Shown here one piece after another: positions 8,161 to 17,132 of a DNA stretch of 37,139 nucleotides. Made by a program: the position numbers and the translations under genes. The notes beneath the pieces were generated by a model. That model was not told where the DNA came from. It worked only from the letters and a program-made list of their open reading frames with translations, and made no database searches. This DNA comes from Terriglobia bacterium. Its GTDB lineage: Bacteria > Acidobacteriota > Terriglobia > Acidiferrales > UBA7541. Within the stretch, counting starts at the first letter, position 1. Each line of letters begins with the position of its first letter. Location of the stretch: positions 1 through 37,139 of the forward strand of contig JAIQGD010000055.1 in assembly GCA_020072765.1 (NCBI GenBank), in the 5' to 3' direction.

Positions 8161-9372
8161 ATGCCCAACGCTGCCAAGCTCAAGTTCTGGGGAGTCCGCG
8201 GCTCGACACCAACGGTGGAGCGGGATACCTGGCGCTATGGGGGAAACACCTCGTGCCTGGAATTGACGGTCCCGGGCGGCGGCCGCTTCATCCTGGATTG
8301 CGGCAGCGGGTTGCGAATGCTGGGCAAGCATCTGCGAACCACGGCAGAAGGGTTACTGGAGTCGCCGCGAATCAACAGCATCGATGCGCAGGTGCTGGTG
8401 ACGCATTATCACTGGGACCATATCCAGGGCATGCCATTCTTCCAGCCGTTCTTCCAGCCACAAAACCGGTTTAATTTTTTCAGTTTCCGCTCCAAACAAT
8501 TGGGGCGCGACAGTTTGCGCCAGGTGCTGGAAGCGCAACTGGCCAGTCCCTACTTCCCGGTGGATGTCGGCAAGATGACCGCGGAGCGGCACTTCCACGA
8601 AATCAACGGCGGGGACACCTGGGATGCCAAGGGCGCGCACATCACGGCGGCGTGGCTCAACCACCCGCAGGGGTGCCTGGGCTACCGGCTCGACACGGCG
8701 GCCGGGTCGATGGTCTACGCGACCGATAACGAGCCCGGTGTCCCGGAATTCGACAACAATCTGCTGCGGCTCGCCGAGGGAGCCGATGTGCTGATCTACG
8801 ACTCGCAGTATTCGCCCGAGCAACTGGCGACCACGCGGAAGGGATGGGGACATTCGAGCTGGCTGGAGGGAGTGAAGATCGCGCGGCAAGCGAAAGTGAA
8901 AAATCTCATTCTCTTCCACCATGACCCGGAATCATCCAGCCGGACGGTGGACGGTTTTCTGTACGCGGCGCGACAGGAGTTCCCGGAGACGTGGGCGGCC
9001 ATGGAAGGCATGTGTCTAACGTTCGTGGAACGGGGCTTAGAGGTGAGTCTGCCGGAAGCACGCATGGGGCGGCGGCGCTGGGTGCGTCTGGCCGCGACGG
9101 TGAGCGGGCAATCGGAAGATGGGACAGCCTTCGAGGAACGGGCGGCGGTGCGCGATTTGAGCCTGCTGGGGGCATTTCTTTCGCTGAGCCGGCGGCCGAT
9201 GTTGCAATCGGAATTGCGCGTGGTGATTCAGACGGCGGGGGATGCCGAGAGTTCGGCGCCGCTGTCGCTGCGAGCGACCGTAGTCCGCTGCGAACCGGGG
9301 CGCGACGCCAACGAGCACGGCGTCGGCGTCGTCTTTATCGAAGAAGCGGAGCCAGAGACACCGGAGGGCTGA
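8161..9372 (+). CDS. Metallo-beta-lactamase-fold hydrolase fused to a PilZ domain
   Basis: A 403-residue protein. Residues 5-290 form a metallo-beta-lactamase-fold hydrolase of the GVRGSTP group, related to RNase Z and cyclic-phosphodiesterase types: FWGVRGSTP at 9-17, H82-x-H84-x-D86-H87 (THYHWDH), then H168, D189 (ATDNEPG) and H253/H254 as further metal ligands. Residues about 300-395 look like a PilZ domain, which binds cyclic di-GMP: R305-x3-R309 (RRWVR) and D332-x-S334-x2-G337 (DLSLLG). The arrangement suggests a hydrolase controlled by c-di-GMP, in the cytoplasm since there is no signal peptide. Substrate unknown. The ATG at 8161 precedes the family's N-terminal strand directly; it is convergent with the small gene at 9407. 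Confidence 0.9.
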   Translation: MPNAAKLKFWGVRGSTPTVERDTWRYGGNTSCLELTVPGGGRFILDCGSGLRMLGKHLRTTAEGLLESPRINSIDAQVLVTHYHWDHIQGMPFFQPFFQPQNRFNFFSFRSKQLGRDSLRQVLEAQLASPYFPVDVGKMTAERHFHEINGGDTWDAKGAHITAAWLNHPQGCLGYRLDTAAGSMVYATDNEPGVPEFDNNLLRLAEGADVLIYDSQYSPEQLATTRKGWGHSSWLEGVKIARQAKVKNLILFHHDPESSSRTVDGFLYAARQEFPETWAAMEGMCLTFVERGLEVSLPEARMGRRRWVRLAATVSGQSEDGTAFEERAAVRDLSLLGAFLSLSRRPMLQSELRVVIQTAGDAESSAPLSLRATVVRCEPGRDANEHGVGVVFIEEAEPETPEG

Positions 9373-9381
9373 TTCCGGCTG

Positions 9382-9404
9382 GGCGGCGCTGTGGAAGCGC
9401 CGCC
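9382..9404. terminator. Hairpin between convergent genes, possible bidirectional terminator
   Basis: Perfect 9-bp arms GGCGGCGCT/AGCGCCGCC with a GTGGA loop, exactly between the stop codons of two convergent genes. No T-run follows on either strand, so it may be a repeat or transcript-end stabiliser instead. Confidence 0.4.
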
Positions 9405-9406
9405 GA

Positions 9407-9664
9407 TCAGGCGATATCGGGAAGAGCGGAAAGCTGCGATTCGATATCGGCCAGCGCGCGATTCAACTGGTCACTGTAGCGCTGGGCGCGGCTGGATTGC
9501 AGGTCCATCTGCACGCGCGCGCGGGAAAGAAGCAGCACTTCCCTGCGACGGCGCACATCAACCTGCCCTGGCGTGATCCCTGCTTTGCGTGATGTCGTGC
9601 GATCGTGTGTCAAAGAGGCCTCGATTTGGAGTTCCACAGCCTTGCTTTCCCACCCTTTAGCCAT
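9407..9664 (-). CDS. Small conserved hypothetical protein
   Basis: An 85-residue charged, helical protein beginning MAKGWESKAVELQIEAS. I recall small acidobacterial proteins with a similar MA(R/K)GWESKxVE start, but know no function. The middle is Arg-rich (DVRRRREVLLLSRARVQ) and the C-terminal half (LNRALADIESQLSAL) could form a short coiled coil. No signal peptide or membrane segment. It lies 100 bp downstream of the RND pump start region on the opposite side of that operon's end, and is convergent with the metallo-hydrolase gene. Confidence 0.6.
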   Translation of the reverse strand: MAKGWESKAVELQIEASLTHDRTTSRKAGITPGQVDVRRRREVLLLSRARVQMDLQSSRAQRYSDQLNRALADIESQLSALPDIA

Positions 9665-9763
9665 ACAGTGATTTTACAACACCCGGGACGGTGCATCACG
9701 ACTATTTTTGAGCAGCTGCGGGCGGGAATATTCACACTGCGCGCAGCGCAACTGCCGTTTGGC

Positions 9764-12700
9764 TCATCCTTCCGGCTGGTGGCTGGCGGGTTGGCGTGGC
9801 TGCAGGTAGAAGTGAATGGTCGGAGTGAAGATGAGCGACAGCACCATGGAGCTGAAAATACCGCCGATGACGGCGATGGCCAGGGGCTGCAGCATCTGCG
9901 CGCCGGCTCCGATGGCAAAGGCCAGCGGCAACATGCCGGCGATGGTGGCCAGCGCGGTCATGGCAATGGGGCGCAGGCGGCGGCGGCCAGCCTGAATCAT
10001 CGACTCCCGCGCGGAGAAGCCGAGGCTGCGGAAGCGCTGCTCGGCATCGAGGAGCAGGATGCCGTTTTTGGCCACAATGCCCACAACCATAATCATGCCC
10101 ATGAAGGAGGCGACGTTGAAGGTCGTGCCAGTGACGAGCAGGGCGAGAAACGCGCCGAAGGTGGAAAGCAGCGCGGATGCGAGAATCGCGGTGGGCGCGG
10201 AAAAGGTGCGGAACTCGAACATCAGGACCACGAACAGCAGCAGCAGGACGATGAACAGTACCTTCAGCAGGTCGTGGAACGACCGCTGCTGCTCCTGATA
10301 GGTGCCGCCATACTCGACGTGGATGGAGGGCGGCAGGTGCAGCGCCGCGACGGTCTTCTGCACTTCGGCCATGCCGGCGCCGAGGTCCACACCCTCGAAG
10401 CGGCCCGTGACAGTCACCAGACGCTGGAGATTTTCGCGGCGGATCTCGGTCTGGCCGGCTTCGGTTTCCATGGTGGCCAGTGAACCGAGCGTCGCGGTGC
10501 GGCCGGTGGCGCTGGCCAGCAACGTGTTGCTCATGCGGTCCAGCGACGCGCGGCTCCTCTCCGGGAACCGCACGCGGATGGGATAGGAGCGATCGTTCAA
10601 GATGACGGGAGCGGCGGCGGGTTTGCCTTCGAGCACGGCCGCGGCATCGGTGGCAATCTCCTCGGGAGTGAATCCGGCGCGGGCCGCGGCAAAACCGTTG
10701 ACGTGAAACGTGACGGCAGGGCCGCTGATGGTGTTTTCGATTCCGTCGAGGACATCCACCACGCCGTGAATCTTGCCGATGGCATCGCCGACGCGCGGCG
10801 CGGCCTCGGCCAGCACGCGCGGATCCTGCGCAAACAGTTTGATGACGATGGGCTCGGGCTGGCTGGTGAGGTCCCCGATCATGTCCTGCAGGACCTGGAC
10901 GAACTCGACCCGGGCGGCGGGCTCGGTCTGTTCGATCTGTTTGCGGATATCATCCATGATCTCGTCGATATCGCGATGGCGGTTCTTCTTCAGTCGGACG
11001 GTGAAGTCGCCGCGGTTTACCTCGGTGACGGCAGCCAGGCCGAGCTGCAATCCCGTGCGGCGCGAGGTGTTTTCGACTTCGGGCGTGGCGCGCAGAATGC
11101 CTTCGATGTGCTGCAGGATGCGGTTGGATTCGGCGAGCGAACTGCCGGGCGGCGTGAAGTAGTCGAGGATGAAGCCGCCTTCGTCCATCCCGGGCAGCAG
11201 ATCGGTGCCGAGAAAGTTGTAGCAAACGAAGGCGGAAACGACGATCAGGGCCGAGGCGACGACGAGCATCGCCGGACGCTTCAACACCGCGTTCATGCAG
11301 CGCTCGTAAAACTGGACGCCTCGCCCAAAGAGCCCCGAAAAATGGGCCTCTTCGACGGCCAGCACGGCATTGACGTCCGGGACGGTCTCCACGGCGGGCT
11401 CGGCGCCGGCGTCCGGCGCTTGCGGCGCGAGGGTTTCACCCTTGCGGCGCACCAGGTACTGGCTGAGCACGGGCGTCCAGGTGAGCGCCAGCAGGAGCGA
11501 AGTGAACAGCGCCGCGGTCATGGTGATGGCGAGGGCGCGGAAGAAACTGCCCGTGACGCCGGTGATGGAAATGAGCGGAAGGAAGACCACGATGGGCGTG
11601 ACGGTGGAGCCGATCAGCGGGACGGCCATCTCGCGCAGCGCGGTCTGAATGGCCTGCAGGCGCCCTTCCCCGGCGTCGCGATGGAGGACGATGTTCTCGA
11701 GAACCACGATGGCGTCGTCCACGACCAATCCCACGGCGGCGGCCAAGCCGCCCAGCGTCATCAGGTTGAAACTCTGCCCCATCCATTTGAGAACGATGAA
11801 GGTGATGAACAGCGTGACGGGAATGACCAGGCCGGCGATCAGCGAGGTGCCCCAATCGTTGAGGAACAGAACGAGAACGGCCGAAGAAAGCAGCAAGCCG
11901 AGCAGCACGGCGTCGCGCACGCTGGCGATGGAATCGTGGACGATGCCGGACTGGTCGTAAAAGGGCTCCAAATGGACATCGGGGGGCAGCGACGGCCGTA
12001 ACGCCTCGATCTGGGCGTGCACGGCATCGGCGACGGCCAGGGTATTGCCCTCAGGCTGGCGGTTCACGCTGAGCAGCACGGCGTTTTTGCCATTGGCGGT
12101 GACGATGGTATAGACCGGCGCCGACGACGGGGCCACGGCGCCGATGTCCGCGAGGCGAATGGGAACGCCGCCGGGCGACATCTTCACCACAATCTGGCCG
12201 ATCTGTTCGGGCGAACGCACCTGTCCGCTGACGAGGCCGAGGACCAGCTGGTGATCGTGTTCGATGAGTCCGGGCGAATCCATCAGGTTGGTGCGGCGAA
12301 TGGCTTCCAGGATGTCGGTGACGGTCACGCCGGCCGCGGCGAGCCGCGCCGGATCAGGCGTAACCTGAAATTCCGGCACGAGGCCGCCTTGCACGAGCAC
12401 CGAGGCCACGCCGTCGAGCCGGTTGAGGCGCGGCTTGATGTCATAGGAGGCAATTTCCCAAAGCTTGGTCGGCGGGAGCGTGTCGGAGGTGAGGCTGTAG
12501 CCGAGAATCGGAAACGTGGCGAAGGTCAGGCGATGGGTTTCGAGCTTGACCGTTGATGGGAGTTCGGACTGCAGGCGCGCGAGAACCGCGTCCACGCGCT
12601 GCAGGGTCAAGACCATGTCGGCGTCCCAGGCGAAGAAGAGGTCCACTTCGGCCGAGCCGCGGCTGGTGATCGACTGCACCTTCTGCAGGCCGGGCACGCT

Positions 12701-12961
12701 GTTGACGGCTTCTTCGATGGGGCGGGTGATCGTGACCAGCATCTGGTCGATGGGCATGACGCCGTTGTCGGCGCCGATGACGATCCGGGGAAAATCGGTG
12801 TTGGGGAAAACGGCCACGGGAATCGAGAAGGCGAGGTAAGCGCCCACCAGCGCGACGCTGACGGTCAAAAAGAGAATCGGCCGCGCGAAGCGGCGGAACC
12901 AGGGTGCGGCGGATTCGCCGGCAAGCCGGGGATGGCGAGGAAATGTGGGGCGGGAGTCCAT
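9764..12961 (-). CDS. RND family efflux pump, inner-membrane subunit
   Basis: A 1065-residue resistance-nodulation-division transporter that couples proton influx to export through a TolC channel. It has a TM1 near residues 28-48, a first large periplasmic loop, TM2-TM7, a second periplasmic loop, and the last TM block with the conserved GIVAKNGILLLD. The proton-relay pair Asp415-Asp416 in TM4 (GLVVDDAIVVLENI) is the double-Asp form of drug-type (HAE) pumps; the HME metal pumps usually show a different pattern. Substrate cannot be told from sequence. The start at 12961 is six bases after the stop of the adaptor gene, so it is the last gene of the five-gene operon. Confidence 0.95.
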   Translation of the reverse strand: MDSRPTFPRHPRLAGESAAPWFRRFARPILFLTVSVALVGAYLAFSIPVAVFPNTDFPRIVIGADNGVMPIDQMLVTITRPIEEAVNSVPGLQKVQSITSRGSAEVDLFFAWDADMVLTLQRVDAVLARLQSELPSTVKLETHRLTFATFPILGYSLTSDTLPPTKLWEIASYDIKPRLNRLDGVASVLVQGGLVPEFQVTPDPARLAAAGVTVTDILEAIRRTNLMDSPGLIEHDHQLVLGLVSGQVRSPEQIGQIVVKMSPGGVPIRLADIGAVAPSSAPVYTIVTANGKNAVLLSVNRQPEGNTLAVADAVHAQIEALRPSLPPDVHLEPFYDQSGIVHDSIASVRDAVLLGLLLSSAVLVLFLNDWGTSLIAGLVIPVTLFITFIVLKWMGQSFNLMTLGGLAAAVGLVVDDAIVVLENIVLHRDAGEGRLQAIQTALREMAVPLIGSTVTPIVVFLPLISITGVTGSFFRALAITMTAALFTSLLLALTWTPVLSQYLVRRKGETLAPQAPDAGAEPAVETVPDVNAVLAVEEAHFSGLFGRGVQFYERCMNAVLKRPAMLVVASALIVVSAFVCYNFLGTDLLPGMDEGGFILDYFTPPGSSLAESNRILQHIEGILRATPEVENTSRRTGLQLGLAAVTEVNRGDFTVRLKKNRHRDIDEIMDDIRKQIEQTEPAARVEFVQVLQDMIGDLTSQPEPIVIKLFAQDPRVLAEAAPRVGDAIGKIHGVVDVLDGIENTISGPAVTFHVNGFAAARAGFTPEEIATDAAAVLEGKPAAAPVILNDRSYPIRVRFPERSRASLDRMSNTLLASATGRTATLGSLATMETEAGQTEIRRENLQRLVTVTGRFEGVDLGAGMAEVQKTVAALHLPPSIHVEYGGTYQEQQRSFHDLLKVLFIVLLLLFVVLMFEFRTFSAPTAILASALLSTFGAFLALLVTGTTFNVASFMGMIMVVGIVAKNGILLLDAEQRFRSLGFSARESMIQAGRRRLRPIAMTALATIAGMLPLAFAIGAGAQMLQPLAIAVIGGIFSSMVLSLIFTPTIHFYLQPRQPASHQPEG

Positions 12962-12967
12962 GCGCGG

Positions 12968-14296
12968 TCAGTCCTTGTCGCTGGCCGAGGGCTTGGCGGC
13001 GGAGTCGTGAGCATCGGAGCCCTTTTCGGCCGGGGCGGGCGCCGCGATTTTAATTTTGGTGTTGTCCGGCAACGCGTATCCGCCGGAGCTAATCACGGCT
13101 TCGCCCGGGCTGATCCCGGTGAGAATTTGCGCCAGGCCTCCGCCGAGCACGCCAAGTTTCACGTTTTTGACGTGCGCGCGGGCGTCCGCGCCGGCGATCA
13201 TGACGTAGTCGGCCTGTTGCGCATCCTTGAAGACCGCGGAGGCGGGCACGACGATGGCGTCCGCGACGGTCTTCGCGGTCATGGACACTTCCACGGTCAT
13301 GCCGGGCCGCAAGGACGGAGTGGGTTTGGACACTTCGACCCACACTTCGATGGTCGTGCTGCCGGGATCGAGCGCGGGGCTCACCAGGCTAACGCGGCCC
13401 TTCACCGGCGCGTCCAGAGCGGCAAGCTTCAGCTCGGCGGGATGACCGACGGCGAGATTGGAAGCCTCGGACTGGGCGATGCGCATCTTGGCGATCAGCC
13501 GCGACATATTCATGACGGTGAGAAGGGGCTGATTGGCGGCGGCCAGTTCTCCCGGGTAGAGCGGGCGGTCCGTGACGACACCGTCGATGGGGCTGCGGAT
13601 CTCGGAATAGCTGAGCTGCGCTTTGGCGCCCAGGTACTTACCCCGGGCGGCGGCAAGCTGGCCGCCCGCGGATTTCAGCGCCTGTTGTTCGCCGAGGCGC
13701 TTGAGGTCGTCGAGTTGGCGCTGCGCGACTTCGGACTGGCTGCGCGCCTGAGCGAGCGCGACTTGCGCGGAATCGAGATCTCTGCGGGGGATCGCTCCCT
13801 TTTCGAACAGCTGTTTGCGGCTGGCGTAGACGTTTTGTTGGGCGTCAAAGGCGGCCTTCGCGGCGGCGGCATCCAACTCGGCCTTCTGGATTTGTTGAGG
13901 GAGGCTTGCGCCGGTGGTGGTGGCGTAACCGGCTTCGGCTTGCTCGAACTCGCCCTTGCTCTGCTCGGCGGCGGCGGACAAGTCGGCGTTCTCGAGAACG
14001 GCCAAGAGCTGACCCTTGTGGACGCGGCTGCCGCGCTCGACCAGGAACTTGCCGATGGTGGACGCAATCTTCGGAGAGAGGACGGCCTGCTCGAGCGGAA
14101 AGACCACCGCCTCGGCGGACACTACCTGCGCAATCGGTCCGCGCCGCGCGGGCGTGGTTTCGACGGAGACCACCGGCTCGATTTCTTTTTCGGCGCGGCC
14201 GCAACCGCCGATCCCGCATAGCAAGGCCACGAGCGCCGCAGCGGCCGCTGCTCTAGGCACCGGCCGGTGAAACAATGTCTTGGTAGGTATCTTCAT
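12968..14296 (-). CDS. RND efflux membrane-fusion (adaptor) lipoprotein
   Basis: A 442-residue periplasmic adaptor of the HlyD/MexA type that links the RND pump to the outer-membrane channel. The signal peptide ends with a lipobox GIGGC (Cys32), so it is anchored to the inner membrane. Then come a lipoyl half-motif (GSRVHKGQLLAVLEN, about 89-103), a long alpha-helical hairpin (about 110-230, Ala-, Gln- and Lys-rich), the second lipoyl half (SPIDGVVTDRPLYPGE), a beta-barrel and the membrane-proximal domain, with an Ala-, Lys- and Ser-rich tail. Its start overlaps the TolC stop by four bases (ATGA), indicating translational coupling. Confidence 0.95.
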   Translation of the reverse strand: MKIPTKTLFHRPVPRAAAAAALVALLCGIGGCGRAEKEIEPVVSVETTPARRGPIAQVVSAEAVVFPLEQAVLSPKIASTIGKFLVERGSRVHKGQLLAVLENADLSAAAEQSKGEFEQAEAGYATTTGASLPQQIQKAELDAAAAKAAFDAQQNVYASRKQLFEKGAIPRRDLDSAQVALAQARSQSEVAQRQLDDLKRLGEQQALKSAGGQLAAARGKYLGAKAQLSYSEIRSPIDGVVTDRPLYPGELAAANQPLLTVMNMSRLIAKMRIAQSEASNLAVGHPAELKLAALDAPVKGRVSLVSPALDPGSTTIEVWVEVSKPTPSLRPGMTVEVSMTAKTVADAIVVPASAVFKDAQQADYVMIAGADARAHVKNVKLGVLGGGLAQILTGISPGEAVISSGGYALPDNTKIKIAAPAPAEKGSDAHDSAAKPSASDKD

Positions 14297-15684
14297 GGAG
14301 CTGTCAGGACTCCCGTAAGGGTTTGCAAGTTTGCCAGGGCGAGGCGGTAGCGGACCGCGCCGTCCTGATACGCAGTATTCGTCTGCGCGTAGGTGTTCTG
14401 CGCGTCCACGACCTCCAGCACCGTGGACTCGCCGCCCTGATACCGCAGCGTGGTGAGTTCCAGGCTCTCTCCGGCGAGCGAGGCGGAGCGGTCCAAATCT
14501 CCCAGCTCGTTGAACGCTGTTTCGGCTTCGGCGTAGAGGGAGCGGATTTGCGCCAGCAGGGTGCGCTGCGCCAGGGAGAGTTCGCGCTGCGCCTGCGTGC
14601 GGCGCAGCTCGGCCTGGCGGATCTTGCTGTGCGTGGCGCCCCAGTTCCAGATGGGAATGTTCACGGTGGCTGAGGCGGAGGAGCCGAGATTGGAAACCTT
14701 CTGGCTGCCCACCATGCGATTGACGGCAAATTGCGGGGCGTCGATCCCGTAGGAATAGTCGAAGCTGAGCGAGGGGAGGTATCCCGCGCGAGCGGTGGTG
14801 ACATCGCGATCCGCTCCCTGCGCGGCGGCCAGCGCGGCGCGCACGTCGGGATTTTCGCGCGCCGCCTGCTGCTGAATTTCGCCCAGCGTGGGAAGCGGGA
14901 CCGGGGCATGCAGATCGCCGGCAATTTCAAAATTGTCGCTGAAGTCCGGGAAGATCAGGACGGCCAGATCGAGACGCGCGTTCAAAAGCGCCAGTTGCGC
15001 TTCCTGGAGCTGGCGACGGCGGTCGCGAGCCTGCAACTCGGCTTTGATGACATCCGCATGGGCCACTTCCCCGCCGGTTTCGAGAGCCTGCGTCAGTTTC
15101 AGAAAACGCTCGCCCTCCGCGGCGGTCTTCCGCGCGATTTCGAGCTTTTGCTGCGCGGCGGCGGTGGCGTAGTAGGCCTGCACGATGGTCACGACCAGGC
15201 CGCGCGACGCAATCTCGGCGCGCGCGCGCGCGAGCGCGGCCGCGGCCCGGGCGCGGCGATAATTGAAAATCGACGCGAGGTCGATGGATTCGCGCACCAC
15301 GCCCTGGCTGACGTATTCGTGGACGGCATTGCTGGCGATGAAGCGGGGGCCGCCCCCCAGGGTGCTCTGCGTGGAGATGGCCTGGTTATTGAAGGCCACC
15401 GTGGGGAGCAGCGCATCGCGGGCCTGCGCGGTGTCCTGCCGGGCGACGGCGGCATCGGTGAGAGCCGCCTGAAAGGGCACGCTGTTGCGGCGGCCACGGT
15501 CGAGAGCATCCTGCAACGTCAGGCGAATGGGCGCCGCTCCGGTTGTGGCGGAGGGCGCCGATTGCACCGTGTGATCCACCGCTGGAGATGCAGAGCGGTC
15601 TTGTGCGAAAACCGGGGCGCGCAGAGAAACCAGAGCGACGCCCAGAAAACAGACTGCCCGCGACAGAGTGTGAAGTCCCTTCAT
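14293..15684 (-). CDS. TolC-family outer-membrane efflux protein
   Basis: A 463-residue outer-membrane channel protein. The signal peptide is MKGLHTLSRAVCFLGVALVSLRAPVFA with cleavage after residue 27. The mature protein has two OEP repeats of long helices; LTLQDALDRGRRNS opens the first, and the second ends with the usual LRYQGGESTVLEVVDAQNTY and ALANLQTLTG. I chose ATG 15684 over the open frame to GTG 15732 because it gives a clean signal peptide and has GAGGGA upstream. The histidine kinase gene stops 80 bp before it, so the five genes are probably one transcript. Confidence 0.94.
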   Translation of the reverse strand: MKGLHTLSRAVCFLGVALVSLRAPVFAQDRSASPAVDHTVQSAPSATTGAAPIRLTLQDALDRGRRNSVPFQAALTDAAVARQDTAQARDALLPTVAFNNQAISTQSTLGGGPRFIASNAVHEYVSQGVVRESIDLASIFNYRRARAAAALARARAEIASRGLVVTIVQAYYATAAAQQKLEIARKTAAEGERFLKLTQALETGGEVAHADVIKAELQARDRRRQLQEAQLALLNARLDLAVLIFPDFSDNFEIAGDLHAPVPLPTLGEIQQQAARENPDVRAALAAAQGADRDVTTARAGYLPSLSFDYSYGIDAPQFAVNRMVGSQKVSNLGSSASATVNIPIWNWGATHSKIRQAELRRTQAQRELSLAQRTLLAQIRSLYAEAETAFNELGDLDRSASLAGESLELTTLRYQGGESTVLEVVDAQNTYAQTNTAYQDGAVRYRLALANLQTLTGVLTAP

Positions 15685-15764
15685 CGAACTTTCCCTCGAC
15701 GCACGATCACGGATGCTGATGCGAGTATCCACAGCAGAGTACCGAGGCGAAGATAAACGAGGGA

Positions 15765-17132
15765 TTAACGGGAAGCCTGAGCAGGCTCGGTGGCGGCAGG
15801 GGCCGGAAGGAAAGCGGTGAAGGTGCTGCCGCTGGAATCGGAACGCGTCAGTTCGAGGCGCCCTCCATGGGCTTCGGCGATCCAGCTGGCAATGGAAAGG
15901 CCCAGGCCCGCGCCGCCATTGACCTCCGCGTGCGCGCGCGCCTGATCCATGCGGAAGAAGCGCTCAAAGACGCGGGGCTGGAGTTCGGGAGGAATGCCGG
16001 GGCCGGTATCGGTCACACCGAGGGCGTACGACGCTCCCTGGCGGCGGCACACCAGGGTGACGCTGCCGCCTTCGCCGGTGAACTTGATGGCGTTGTCGAG
16101 GAGATTGACGAGCATGCGGCGGAGCAGCCCTTCGTCGCCATGGACCGGCAATTCCTCGGCCAGATCACAGGTCAGGTTAATGCGCTTCGCCAGGGCCAGG
16201 GTGCGGACGGTGCGAAGACAATCGGCGGCGAGATCGTCCAAGTAGAAATCGCTCCGGGTGAGCGGGAGCTGGCCGGCATCGGCGCGCGCGAGCGTGAAAA
16301 GATCCTCGACGATGCGCGCCAGCCTCTGCGCCTCCGCGCGGAGGACTTCCAGGGCTTCGCGATATTCGGCGGGGGGCCGCTCGGGCTGCGCGAGGGCCAC
16401 TTCCGCCTCGCCGCGCAGGATGGCGACGGGCGTGCGGAGTTCGTGGGAGGCGTCGGCCATGAAACGCCGCTGGCGCTCGAAGGACTGATCGAGGCGGTCG
16501 AGAAGCTCGTTGAACGAGCGCGCCAGGCGCCCGAGCTCGTCGCGTTCGTTGCGGACGGGCAGGCGCTCATGAAGCGTGGCGGCGCCGATGCGCCCGGCCT
16601 GGGCGCTCATGGCCACCACCGGGGCCAGGCTGCGGCGGGCGAGGAAATAGCCTCCGGCGCTGGCGAGCACAACCACCAGCGGAATCACCAGGGCGAAGGT
16701 GCGCGTGAGTTCGCGGAGAAATTCTTCCTGGCGCTGCAGCGATTGCAGGACGACGAGCAGGTAGGTCTGATCCCCCGCGGAAAAGCGGCGGACGTATCCG
16801 CGATAGCGCCGGCCGCCATTGCGCAGGTATCCGAACGGCTGGCTCGAAACCGAGGCCGCCTGGACCACCACGCGGAGAGATTCCGGGAAGTTGCCCGCCG
16901 GAGCGGCGGCGGACGAAAGGTCTTGCGAGGCGACCACGACGCGTCCCTGGGCATCGAGAACGGCAAAAACATTGGTGAGGAAGGAGTCAGCCAGCTCGGA
17001 CAAGCTGCTATCGGTGCGCTGAATCGTATTCTGGCGCAGCACAAAGTAGGTCCCCAGCGAGAGCAGGAGCAACGCCACGGCGAGGGAGCCGGTGTACCAG
17101 AAGGTTAGACGGACGCGGACGGAATCAAGCAT
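15765..17132 (-). CDS. Sensor histidine kinase of the efflux operon
   Basis: A 455-residue membrane sensor kinase. TM1 at about residues 10-31, a periplasmic sensor region of about 115 residues (32-146), TM2 at about 147-165, a HAMP domain (166-220), then the phospho-acceptor H230 in SHELRTPVAILRGEAE, an N-box with N343 and N347 (NLLDNAIKF), DTGPGIP and GAGLGLS nucleotide-binding boxes. This layout is that of CusS/PhoR-like kinases. The start at 17132 is set by the overlap with the response regulator stop (eight bases); the open frame continues upstream to 17714, but that part reads in the shadow of the regulator. It probably senses an envelope signal for the pump downstream. Confidence 0.93.
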   Translation of the reverse strand: MLDSVRVRLTFWYTGSLAVALLLLSLGTYFVLRQNTIQRTDSSLSELADSFLTNVFAVLDAQGRVVVASQDLSSAAAPAGNFPESLRVVVQAASVSSQPFGYLRNGGRRYRGYVRRFSAGDQTYLLVVLQSLQRQEEFLRELTRTFALVIPLVVVLASAGGYFLARRSLAPVVAMSAQAGRIGAATLHERLPVRNERDELGRLARSFNELLDRLDQSFERQRRFMADASHELRTPVAILRGEAEVALAQPERPPAEYREALEVLRAEAQRLARIVEDLFTLARADAGQLPLTRSDFYLDDLAADCLRTVRTLALAKRINLTCDLAEELPVHGDEGLLRRMLVNLLDNAIKFTGEGGSVTLVCRRQGASYALGVTDTGPGIPPELQPRVFERFFRMDQARAHAEVNGGAGLGLSIASWIAEAHGGRLELTRSDSSGSTFTAFLPAPAATEPAQASR

